Shown here: piece by piece, positions 11,481 to 20,142 of the stretch
Position numbering within the stretch: the first letter of the stretch is position 1
Layout of the letters: every line of letters starts with the position of its first letter
Assembly (NCBI GenBank): GCA_030374765.1
Contig: JARGXX010000025.1
Coordinates: 62,001 to 126,000, forward strand
Direction: 5' to 3'
Length of the DNA stretch: 64,000 nt
Source of the DNA: Agarophyton chilense
Taxonomy: Eukaryota; Rhodophyta; Florideophyceae; Gracilariales; Gracilariaceae
Notes under the pieces: generated by a model
Told to the model about the DNA's origin: nothing
Database searches by the model: none
The model's input: the letters and a program-made list of their open reading frames with translations, nothing else
Made by a program: the position numbers and the translations under genes

Positions 11481-11770
11481 GGATATTTTTAATTTTTTAA
11501 TTTTATTTTCTTGTATCGCCTACCAAGCCAATAGGCGTGTTTGTGATGGAAAGTGACAAGGAGTTTCTTGAGTTTGAAACTAAGCGGACGTAGCTCAGGT
11601 TGAAACTAAGCGGACGTAGTTCAGGCTGATTGCAACGAACTGCTCTCGGGAGTGTTCCGGATAGTCGCCACCAAAGGAGCTCGATCTAATACGTCTTAGT
11701 CTGTATACCATAAAAGGCTCAAAGCGCTCTGCGACCGTTTGCAACCTCGACCGACTACGATCCGATTCAA
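11252..11770. promoter_or_regulatory. Divergent intergenic region between methyltransferase-SET and dioxygenase genes
   Basis: The minus-strand methyltransferase frame opens at 11251 or 11037, and the plus-strand dioxygenase gene starts at 11771. This space must therefore hold both 5' flanks. It contains hairpins 2 and 3 of the array, an AT-rich stretch near 11490-11510, and a short direct repeat, AAACTAAGCGGACGTAG, at about 11577 and 11603. Confidence 0.55.
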
Positions 11771-14700
11771 ATGATGACTCGAGGCAAAGCGAAAGCGAGG
11801 GGTACTCCGCGGGGTACTCCACGCGCCACTCCGCGAAAAGCTACATCGGGAAACAATCTGGCTGGTGGGGATAGGGTGGCGTTGTTCCTGGCGGATGGGA
11901 CAGGGAAGAAGAAGGGTACTATGGTTGGCACTGCGGAGTTGAGAGGTGTTGGGGGCAGTGGAGCGGCCGGGAAGGCGCTTTGCAGAGCGATGCATGGCCA
12001 TTCGTTGCGCGAGTCTGCGAAGCCGGGAGAGGACTTGGTGGCCATCTGGAGAACTGAAATTAAGGAGGGGATCAACTCCAAGTATCCGTACTCCTTCAAG
12101 GGAGCAGAGGAGCCGCCGGAGTTGCTGAAGGATATGGTGTCGGCAGGTATATAGGCATGGGATACCTCGATGATGACATGCGTCTCCTCTGTGCTGACTC
12201 CAGGGCCTCCTCGGCCGGAGACTCCCAAAAGCGCGACCCCCTCGAAGGAGTCTGCTACGCCTTTGAGGGGGAAGAGGGCACAGCCAACAACAGTGCCGCC
12301 GGCCATGAAGCAACCCGTCAAGCCGAAAAAGAGGGTGACGATAGTGGATGATTCTGATGAAGATGTTGTGGAGGTGGGGTCAGCGGTGAATGTACGCGGG
12401 GATTCGCACACCGGTCCCGAGTTGGAGTTGTTCGATGACGGCGATGCCGTTCCTTCGCAGGAAGTGGATAGGACTCTCGTGGAAAAGAAGATCTCTTCTT
12501 CAGACTATGACCAGTGCGGCCTGATTGTGGACATAGATGAGATACAAATCCCCGAGAAGACTGTCAGAAGTGTGAATGCAGAACAGAAGGCGGCGACGAT
12601 GGCAAAGTGCAAAACGTTTGGCTGGCTTGCGTCGACAGGGTCGATTGCTGTTGCCGTCGTCGGGGGAATGGAATTAGATTTCAGTGAAATTGTTCACAAT
12701 GGGAGGGTAGTGGTGCCTGTCATACTCATTGACGGTCATCACCGCGTCTTGGTTCTGCGAGATCTGAAGAATGATCCCTCTGAAGGGAGAAAGTGGTTGG
12801 AAATTGTGCGGTCTCTTGATGTCGTTCTTTGGAGACGAAAGGACCGGAAGCCTTTATCGCTGAACGAAGTGCTCGGTCTTGGTAATGTACTCAATGAAAT
12901 GAGTTCAAATGTGTTGAAGATGAGTTTCGCCGACAAGGTTCATTCGACAGTGTCCTTCATTTGCAACTTGATTGACGATAAGAGAACCAAGTTGGCTGAC
13001 CTTACTGCGACATGGATAGCTGGGGCGCTGAAGACGAGCGAAGCTATAGGAATCTACAGCTTGCCCCACATGAATCGCTATGCGACTCTTGGGTTGAAAT
13101 TCGTCAGGAGCGAAGGTCTCCTGGAGTTCTTTGAGAACGTATGCAAGGGGGGTCCAGTGCTAACGCTTGCGCATGTGTCGAGTGACTTGTTGTTAGGACT
13201 CGAAGACGAAATATTCCGTTTCGCAATCCGTTGTTTGCAACTACATGTGAGGGTGAGGATGGGTTCTACGGGGAATATGGGACGTTTCCAGGAGACGCGA
13301 AAGCAGTTCTTCCAATGCGCCATAGGAATGTTCCAACTATGCGAAAGGGCGGGAAAGGAGAAGGGTCTGACGGCGGGGAAGGTTCTAGACAGCACAATTG
13401 TTATGGGAAAGAACGAGGTGTCTTTAAGGGAGTACCTTTGCATGCAAACGGCGAAGATGGAGCTCAGTGGTCCGAAGCGGTTGTGGCCGGGGTTGGTGTC
13501 GAAGAGGATGAAAATCGCACAAAGGCGGATTGAAGGCGGTCTGAAAGTGAGTCTGGCGTCCCCAAGTGCGGAGAAGGATGTGGTGGAGGTGCCACCTTCT
13601 GTGAATGTTCCTTCTTCTAGTGCTGGGGAGTCTGTAGTCCACCAGGAAACCGTGGTTCCCAGACGCATCACACGAACTAGAAAAGGTACTGAGCGCGGGC
13701 TGGATGCTGCGGGTGAGAGGGTGATGGAACCCACACAGAGAAAGGGGAAGAGAAAGGCTGTGGTCATTAGTGATGATGAACGCGAGTATGAACAGCCTTT
13801 AAAGCGGAAGAGGAAGAGGAGAAAGACGGTGGGCACATCTGCGGCTCAAATACCGGCTGACGTGGTGGATGTGTTCAAGAAGATGAGCAGGAAAGAGCTG
13901 AAGCGCTTCTTGAAGGAACATGTACTCAATGTTTTCTCATCGAGTGAGGATGAATTGGATGATGACGGGGGGCAGGGTGCATTTGTAGGGGACGAAGAGG
14001 AGGAAGGTGTGCAAATGCGTGGCTTCGAAGACAATAATCCGGAGGGTGTTCCGAAGGGGCTGAAGAGGGCGGGACCGTATGCGGGGGGGTCGGGTATGTC
14101 GTGGGTGTACTTGGTGAATGCACTTCCGAGCGAGTGGCCGGCGGGTGAAAATGGAGTGAAGCATCAGAATCTCTGGATGCATATGATTTACCTGCGGAAC
14201 AAGCACAGGGCGGAGTGCTTGAGGGTAGAAGACTTGAAAAGTGTGCACCATGCGGTTTATTGGCGCGCTGCTCGTAACAGGCACAAGGAACTGGGTTCCA
14301 CGAAAGTACCGGTTCTTGGGGTGTTTCTACCGACGAAGGACCACCCTGTGAATGCAGAGCAGGCGATATGGATGGCAGCAATGGAGAGGGATGACTTGGC
14401 CCGCGATTACTTCGCGACTAAGAGAAGTGAGCTGATGGAGAAAGGATTTTGTGTGCTGGAAGAGTTTGCCACGGACGAGGGGATGGCGGATGAGGCGAAG
14501 AAGAAGGGGGTAAACTTCGATGGGGATGTGACTGGGACTTTGCTAGAGTTCTTCCAGACGGATTTCTTGAACCAGCCGGACTTGACGATTGAAGGGAATA
14601 GAAAGAAATGGGACCCTATAATCAACGCTGGTGAGGAGAGAGACGCTGGAGATAGAATGAAGGGAGTTGGGCGGTACATTACGACGAAGGTGGGGATTGT

Positions 14701-15457
14701 GGATTCTGTGGAGAGGGACGAGAACAACGTTTTAATGGTGAGGAAAAGGGCATTGTTGAATGCGGGGTTTGGACAGATTGCGGCCGCTCTTCGGTTGTGC
14801 AACAACAGGTTGGGGAAGAAGAGGATGTATGCCCCTGAAACAGGGGGGCGAGTGCTGTGTACGGCGGAGGGCTGTCCAAGGCAGGTGTTACATACGGACT
14901 TTCGAGGACTGACCGATGCCGGGAAGAACGTCGGAGAGGTTCCAGGGTTCTTCATGATGGCGTCGGGAGCGAGTTTGTTTATGCTTTGGGTTTGTGAGAG
15001 GTCACATAACATGTACGTGCCCGACGACAGGAGCTTGAAGCGGCTGTCTCGGACGATGGTAGTGAGGAAGTTCAGGATTCCGCCGTACTCCATTTTTATT
15101 GGAAGAGGAGATGTGTTTCATGCTGGAGCTGGATACGAGGATGCATTGGTTAAGGAAGTTTGCATGAGGTATCACATGTACTTGGTACCGGATTGGTACA
15201 AGCTACCGGACGCAGTGCATAGGCAACCAGCATTTCGGCCTAAGTTCGAAGAGGATGATTCCAACAAGGGTGATGATGAAGACGTCCAGGTAGATGAGGA
15301 TGAGGAGTTGGATGAAGATTATAAAATGGAAGTTGTTGAAAGTGGGGAAGAGGAGTATGAAGAAGAGGATGATGAACCTGGGATGGGTCTCAACTCGGCT
15401 AACACAGATGGAGACTATGAAGACGGCGGTATGATAATGGATGACGACGACGACTAG
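11771..15457 (+). CDS. ParB-like plus 2OG-Fe(II) dioxygenase-like cargo protein, one micro-intron
   Basis: The ATG at 11771 starts a frame with a repeated Thr-Pro-Arg basic N-terminus. An in-frame TAG at 12152 is removed by a 57-nt GT-AG intron (12147-12203), giving about 1209 residues. Residues about 230-320 resemble ParB/Srx N-terminal domains, including IDGHHRV with DGHHR at 302-306. The middle has basic patches (KPLKRKRKRRK type) and acidic runs. The C-terminal fold carries H1022-x-D1024 (VLHTDF), H1098 (GRGDVFHAG) and R1114 (MRYHMYLVP). These are the iron and 2-oxoglutarate ligands of the dioxygenase double-stranded beta-helix. A long acidic tail ends the protein. Enzymes of this fold include TET/JBP and AlkB base oxidases and also prolyl hydroxylases. 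The location beside a DNA methyltransferase favours a DNA-modifying role, by inference. The ParB assignment is weaker than the dioxygenase one. Confidence 0.75.
12147..12203 (+). other. Micro-intron (57 nt) in the dioxygenase gene
   Basis: The donor is GCAG|GTATAT and the acceptor is CTCCAG|GG, with a CTGAC branch-point-like motif just upstream. Length is divisible by three, so both exons share one frame. The only in-frame stop (TAG at 12152) lies inside it. Confidence 0.75.
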
Positions 15458-15538
15458 ATAGTATCTGTTACCTATTGAACAATAAAGAGTACAATTTGAG
15501 GTAATATGTTGAGTAGTCCCCTTTTCTTGTAATAGTGA

Positions 15539-16724
15539 TCAGTCGTCTTTCAGTAGAAACTCCTGAACAACTGGATTGAAACGCGTGAGAGTAGCACTTG
15601 CTTTCACTTTTTCATAGTGAATGACAACTGTCGAAGATATAAAGATTACGACATCCACTGTGTTACCAAGCAGTATAGGAACACCAAGTCCCTCAATGCG
15701 AGAGGTGGAGAAGGCGGTTGAAGAGAGTGCAGCGAAAGTGCATGCCGACAGCCACATACCGAGTAGTCGAAAGGTTACATCCGGACTGGATATGAATAAA
15801 GCCTGTTGAAAAGAGTGGGAGAGGGCGCCAAGCACGAGGTTCATAAAAGAGGTTCTCCGTGGTTCCGGGGTCATTGTGAACTTTGTGTTAAGATAGGACT
15901 CTGGAAAGAAGGATATAGAAACAAGCTGGAGAAGACATGCCAAAGCGCCAACTGCGGCCCCTCCTGTGGAGAAGGCCATACAATTTGTCTTCACGTCTGA
16001 TGAAAGGGTACCGCTGACTGGAATGAAGCGGTGAACGAGGAAAATTATGGCGTGGAGGGGGATGAGTAGAGTAAGGAGTAGAGCCCCGAATTCCAGAAAG
16101 GCTCGTTTCTTCCAGGTATATCGCTGGTTTGGATTGAACGGCGTAGTTTGTAAAGACCCGTATAACGCGTTTATACATTATACGCCTCCTTCGATTATGA
16201 GAATGTGTAGCAGGCTTTGGATAGAACATCTCAATAGCGTTATGAGAATGAACCGAAGGAGAGAGTTGAATCTGAATGGAAGCGTATATTGCAGAGCTGG
16301 GTCTATATCTCCGAAGAGTGTAGTTAGTGTGATTGTGAACGTTAAGGTCGATGTGAAGAGTGCTTGCTAACTGAACATCTTAGTAAAGGCGTTCCGGTTT
16401 GCTAGTCTTCCTTGTACGCTGCACATAGGTAACGATATGATACCGCTCTTTGAACAGTTGTTTCAGAGTATCTTGCTGCTGTAGGGAGTTGCGAGTGGGG
16501 AGCCTCCTGGTGGTCGTACAAATGTCACGAATCTCGTCCATGAGCTCGTTGGTGATATGATTCTGGAACCCTCTGACTTCGACCACATTCTGGGTGGTTG
16601 GAAGTTTGATTTGAAGGACTTCGTCGATGGTGATAACCGTTCGTTGTGGAAAAATATCCACAGCTGCTGAGCATTGGACAGAAGAACCAGGGGGTAGGGA
16701 AAGACGTGCTTCGTAGCGCTGCAT
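15539..16724 (-). CDS. Polytopic membrane protein with predicted micro-introns
   Basis: The C-terminal part is clear: hydrophobic segments near LEFGALLLTLLIPLHAIIFL, GGAAVGALACLLQLVSI, FRLLGMWLSACTFAAL and VVIFISSTVVIHY, ending in FLLKDD before the stop at 15539. Upstream the same frame meets a TAA near 16171. A 60-nt GT-AG interval there is in frame and would remove it, adding a hydrophobic stretch (LLRFILITLL). Further upstream a non-hydrophobic domain, starting at ATG 16724 (MQRYEARLSLPPG), could join through a GTG...TTAG intron of about 58 nt containing a TACTAAG-like branch site. The product would be a soluble N-terminal domain plus five or six membrane spans. No family is recognised. 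Without splicing it would be two or three broken frames. An open frame upstream to 17006 may extend the N-terminus. Confidence 0.5.
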
Positions 16725-17139
16725 GCTTGAGAAGGAGAGGAGAGTGTTGTGTAGAAAGGTATTTGTGAGGGACTGGATACAGTATGTTGAGCGCAATGAA
16801 GTAGGGTGGTCATCGGTGGGTATATATATGTAGTGATCAAAGTAGTTGTTAGGTTGTTGCCGTATTTTTGTTGCGGAGTATGAATAATTGTTATGAATGA
16901 AAACCTTTGATAGGCTGTAGGAGCGGTTATTGGGTACAGAGTTAATTGCAAAGTTGGAAGATTTATGAAGAGTGGTTGTAGTGATGATTTGTGATGTACG
17001 AAGCATTTCTTAATATCGTTTCATATATTCTGACGTGGTGTCGTGCGGATAGCAGTCTTTATCGAGGCAGCGAAGGAGATGGACATATGCTTTAGAAAGG
17101 AGGACTTGTTTTTATTGGAAGGGGTATATGAATGAAGTA

Positions 17140-17964
17140 CTACCCATTGAGGAGGACGTTCAAGAAGTTCGTATGGAAAGGGGCGGGGTCACGGTTTCCA
17201 ATGGATTTTTGGGCGTTAGAAACGTTGTAGAAGTAGACGTTCCGAAACTCAAAGTCTGAGAACGAGGTGGGGAACTGTGTAAGTGTTTTTCCGTGGGCCA
17301 GAAGTTTTTGGAGTGTTTCTGTTGTATTGTAAGCGATTCCTGTTTCGGATGTGGCGATGGCGAGGAGCTCCTTCTTTATGGTTGAAACGACTGTGCGGTG
17401 TTGTACTGCAACTTCGTGCATTGTGATAAAGCCATAAGAGGAGCCAACGAGATTAAAAGCTGATATTCATACGAGTTTTTCGTAGTAAGCGTTAGAGAAG
17501 GAGGGCTGGTCGACGACATGAAAAGTGAGGCCTGCGGTACTGAGGCGATTGGCGAGTGCGGGAGCCCATTTGCCGGTGGCAGTTGTGAGACCATTGGGAC
17601 TGAGGAGGGTGACACCGTCCTCGGGGGGTGCGTTAAGGGAGGGGACGGCGAGGAAGATAACGGCTTTGGTGCAGTTTTGGAGCCCATAGGTTGAAAGAAG
17701 AGGGAGAATGTTTCCGTTCTGAAGGAAGACCAGATCCTCTCTGCGGGAGGAAGGGCAGAATTGAATGACGTCTTCGAGTGAATGATTTCTGCCGCAGAAG
17801 AAAATGGGGCCGTCGGGGATGTATTGCGCGGAGATGAATTCTTGAGTTGAGAGAAGAGCATCTTGTGGGGTGCTGTTGTTGCGAAGCAAAGTGCCGATTC
17901 GGCCTCTGCCGACAATAACAGCTGGGTCGGAGGTGCAAGGGATGGCAGTGAGAGAGTCGGTCAT
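17140..17964 (-). pseudogene. Ketopantoate reductase (ApbA/PanE)-like gene with one nonsense codon
   Basis: The ATG at 17964 begins MTDSLTAIP, followed by a dinucleotide-binding strand with a G-x-G-x-x-G motif (AVIVGRGRIGTLL, residues 15-27). Next come REDLVFLQNG and the EKLV...ISAFNLVGSSYG segment that starts the C-terminal helical domain of this family. The codon after EKLV is TGA (about 17467) where Trp is expected (EKLVWISAFN). The same frame then stays open to 17140. About 274 codons is normal for the family, which reduces ketopantoate or related 2-keto acids with NADPH. It lies among the transposon cargo genes and looks like a captured host metabolic gene. It may be a pseudogene, a sequencing error or, less likely, read through. 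Confidence 0.65.
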
Positions 17965-18535
17965 GTTGATTGCGAAAGGTGTTTGGAGTGCGGTGTGCTT
18001 GGAATTGAAGAAGTGGTGGGGTGGCGAGTGTGGAGATGTGACTAAATAGAGAAGGAGTATGGTTGTGGAGGAATGGTTGTTAGGGGTTTTTGGAAAGGAG
18101 GTTAGATTTATGATATTGAATGGTGTTTATCGTGTTAAAAGTGTAGGAGTGTGTGTTGTTATGGAATTCATAACGGGAAAGAGGGCTTATGAGTAATCGG
18201 CGGTTTGTGTTACGAATGAGTGTGATTTATTATAAATGAGAAGGCTATGAAATTGGGAGTAGTGAGGGAGCGCTGAACATGATAGAAGGTGTAGGAATAT
18301 GGATGGGAGTGTGTGAGTGAGCAATGAGTGGGGTGAAGGGCATCCGGAGCGTAGATGCAGGGGTGTACAAGGGTACTGAAATTGGGCGAGCGCGCGCGAA
18401 AAGCGGGTCAAAAAAAGGAGATAAAAGGCCGGAGGTGGGCGAGAGGATTTTCGAGGCGGGGTGCTGTGTGGGAGGCTGCGGGTACTACTGGCCGCACTAA
18501 GGTGAGTGCGCTTGCGCTTGCGGTGGCTCTTGTCG
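17965..18535. other. Intergenic region between reductase-like and small coiled-coil genes
   Basis: The sequence is G/T-rich on the plus strand and has no supported coding frame. A strong splice-donor-like AG|GTGAGT occurs at about 18500, so the small gene to the right might have an upstream exon within 18355-18500. I cannot confirm it. Confidence 0.35.
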
Positions 18536-19006
18536 ATGGCTTTCGCGGGCTTTGGCGATGTCGAGCGGATCCCCATGGGGCTGGAGATGGGGAAGCTGTG
18601 GAGGGCGAATGAGGAACTGAAGAGGCGTGTGAAGGTGTTGGAAGTGCACATGGAAGGGGTGGGGGAGATTTGGGATGCGCGGAAGGTGTTGAAGGAGGTG
18701 GGAGAGGAGAGGGGGAGAGCGAAAGGGTCGCCGGTGACGCCAGGGAGACGCGGGGAGCCGGCTGGGATGAAGAAGGGGAGAGAAGAATGGAAAGGGGGAG
18801 GAGTTGGAGAGAGTCGGCTGAAGAAGAGGAGGGTCGGTAAGGATGTGGAGAAGAAGGGTGGGAATGTGTGTGTGGTGGGGCAGCCGGGTGTGGGGAACTT
18901 GAGCAGTGGGGAGGTGGACGAGGTTGAGAATGCGGTGGTGGACTTCTTCAACCTCAAATACCCTCCCGGTGGAACGCTGGATCCTAGTAAGCAAAAGGGC
19001 CAGTAA
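18536..19006 (+). CDS. Small basic coiled-coil cargo protein
   Basis: The ATG at 18536 gives MAFAGFGDVERI and about 156 residues. A short leucine/valine heptad stretch (LWRANEELKRRVKVLEVHM) suggests a coiled coil. It is followed by a Lys/Arg/Gly-rich region with a possible nuclear signal (RLKKRR) and a C-terminus ending at SKQKGQ. Base composition (purine-rich coding strand) matches the other cargo genes. The opposite strand is also open over 18187-19062, but its product is a low-complexity Ser/Pro/Leu string and I treat it as a shadow. Function is unknown. A dimerising DNA-binding accessory is possible. Confidence 0.45.
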   Translation: MAFAGFGDVERIPMGLEMGKLWRANEELKRRVKVLEVHMEGVGEIWDARKVLKEVGEERGRAKGSPVTPGRRGEPAGMKKGREEWKGGGVGESRLKKRRVGKDVEKKGGNVCVVGQPGVGNLSSGEVDEVENAVVDFFNLKYPPGGTLDPSKQKGQ

Positions 19007-19139
19007 GGAGGTAGAAGGTACTGACGACTGCCTTGGTATGGATCTCCACCTAGAGCGGTCAAAAGTGACCAGTAAACTGCAAATGCAGATTAAACTGCAT
19101 TAAATGGTCAAAACACTAAGATGCATGGAGTTCTTATTT

Positions 19140-19268
19140 CCAAAAATATTTTTTTCAGGTGCCGAACTAGCGCAATCTGCAAAATTCTTTGATTTTTTGG
19201 CTTTTTATTTACAAAACTAGCTATCTAGCACACTTATCTAGCATTCCGAGAACACAGACGATCGGACA
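19140..19268 (-). repeat. Right subterminal repeats and terminal inverted repeat
   Basis: ACTAGC at about 19166 and 19215, then CTAGC at about 19225 and 19238, lead into the inverted-repeat core at 19238-19255. That core is the exact reverse complement of the left core. GACGAT continues the match outward with one mismatch. ACA at 19266-19268 could be the outer end if the left end is TGT at 2281. Confidence 0.8.
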
Positions 19269-19302
19269 CCTCAAAGGTCAGCCCTTCCGCCACTATACGA
19301 CA
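19269..19302 (-). repeat. Remainder of the 3' LTR of Ty3 element A
   Basis: CCTCAAAGGTCAG...CCGCCACTATACGACA corresponds to CCTCAAGGTCAAATC...CCACTATACGACA at the end of the intact LTR (31362-31396). It is the LTR fragment displaced by the DNA transposon. Confidence 0.85.
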
Positions 19303-19313
19303 GACCCCCTTGC
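19303..19313 (-). other. Polypurine tract of Ty3 element A
   Basis: On the minus strand GCAAGGGGGTC directly precedes the TGTCGTATAG start of the 3' LTR. This is the expected position of the plus-strand primer tract. Confidence 0.65.
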
Positions 19314-20142
19314 TACCCGCGAGGCACGCCCCGTGTCTCCCTTTATCACACCATAGAGTTGTAGCGAGCGACAGCGGCGCGGGTATCGGAGTAGTGTCTG
19401 GGCGCGGCGCTTGGTCCCTTGAGGTTCAGAACCCGGCGCAATTATCGCTTGGGGGAGGGCGCGCGACGAAGTCGGCGCACGAATTGAGCGACAACCACTC
19501 AGGTAGTGACTGTCATGAGGGCGATGCGGTGTACCTGGCACGGTCCCGGACACCTTTTCGGTAGTGGCCCTGCTTGCTTGCGATTCTGCTTCCGCATCGC
19601 CCACTGTCTAACAAAATTGGTATCTCATCCTTCCCGGTTGCTCAAACTTCGGTTTCCTCCTAGATCCCTCCGCGCCCCATCTCGCCTGGTCGTTCCCACG
19701 GCTCGACAACCCTTCAGGTATTGCTGCCCCTAAATGGCGGCGTCGCGACCGTAACCGCGCTGTCCGGCTTTCCCCGAAGGTTTCCTGGCTTCTCGACCTT
19801 TCAGGTTTCGTCTACCTCGTAAGGATTGACTCGGGGCGCCGGTGGGGCTTGAGCCTGTGTCGATACAACCATTGACGTGTTGGCCTGGGTTCGTGGTGGA
19901 AGCTTCCGGTTCTGAAACCTTATTGGTGTTGAGTGGCCCCTTCGGTAATTGCGCGACATTTTTCTGGTTTTGCATTCCAGTTGACCCTCAAGGCGATGAA
20001 AGGATCGCGCCGCCTCCACGCACGCGTTCGAACCCATTCGGTGCCACGTTGGGGCACTTTGCGCAGCATCGTGGACTCGTCACCGATACCTCGAAGGGGT
20101 GGGTCGTCCCCATAAGCAGCACCATCGCTCGAGAGACGTGAG
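19314..20142. other. Non-coding 3' region of Ty3 element A
   Basis: This stretch lies between the polypurine tract and the antisense frame. I see no supported gene. It is probably untranslated element sequence. Confidence 0.4.

Larger units (their letters stand above)
2281..19268. mobile_element. Large DNA transposon (about 17 kb) with chromatin/DNA-modification cargo
   Basis: An 18-bp core, GTGTTCTCGGAATGCTAG, sits at 2291-2308, and its exact reverse complement sits at 19238-19255. The match extends outward through ATCGTC with one mismatch. CTAGC/ACTAGC motifs recur just inside both ends, as subterminal repeats do in CACTA-like elements. Both flanks are halves of the same Ty3 LTR, and comparison with the intact copy at 30811-31396 confirms an insertion here. 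Content is a decayed transposase (2801-6021) plus at least six cargo genes. Exact termini are uncertain by about 10-25 bp. With TIRs starting at TGTTC the duplication would be CAG (3 bp). With the longer TIR no clean duplication is visible. This could be one element or a composite of nested ones. Confidence 0.8.

Noticed and set aside
18187-19062. Minus-strand frame of 291 codons opposite the small coiled-coil gene
   Set aside because: The product is a Ser/Pro/Leu/Thr-rich string, whereas the plus strand gives a coherent coiled-coil protein with a good start. I treat the minus frame as a shadow.
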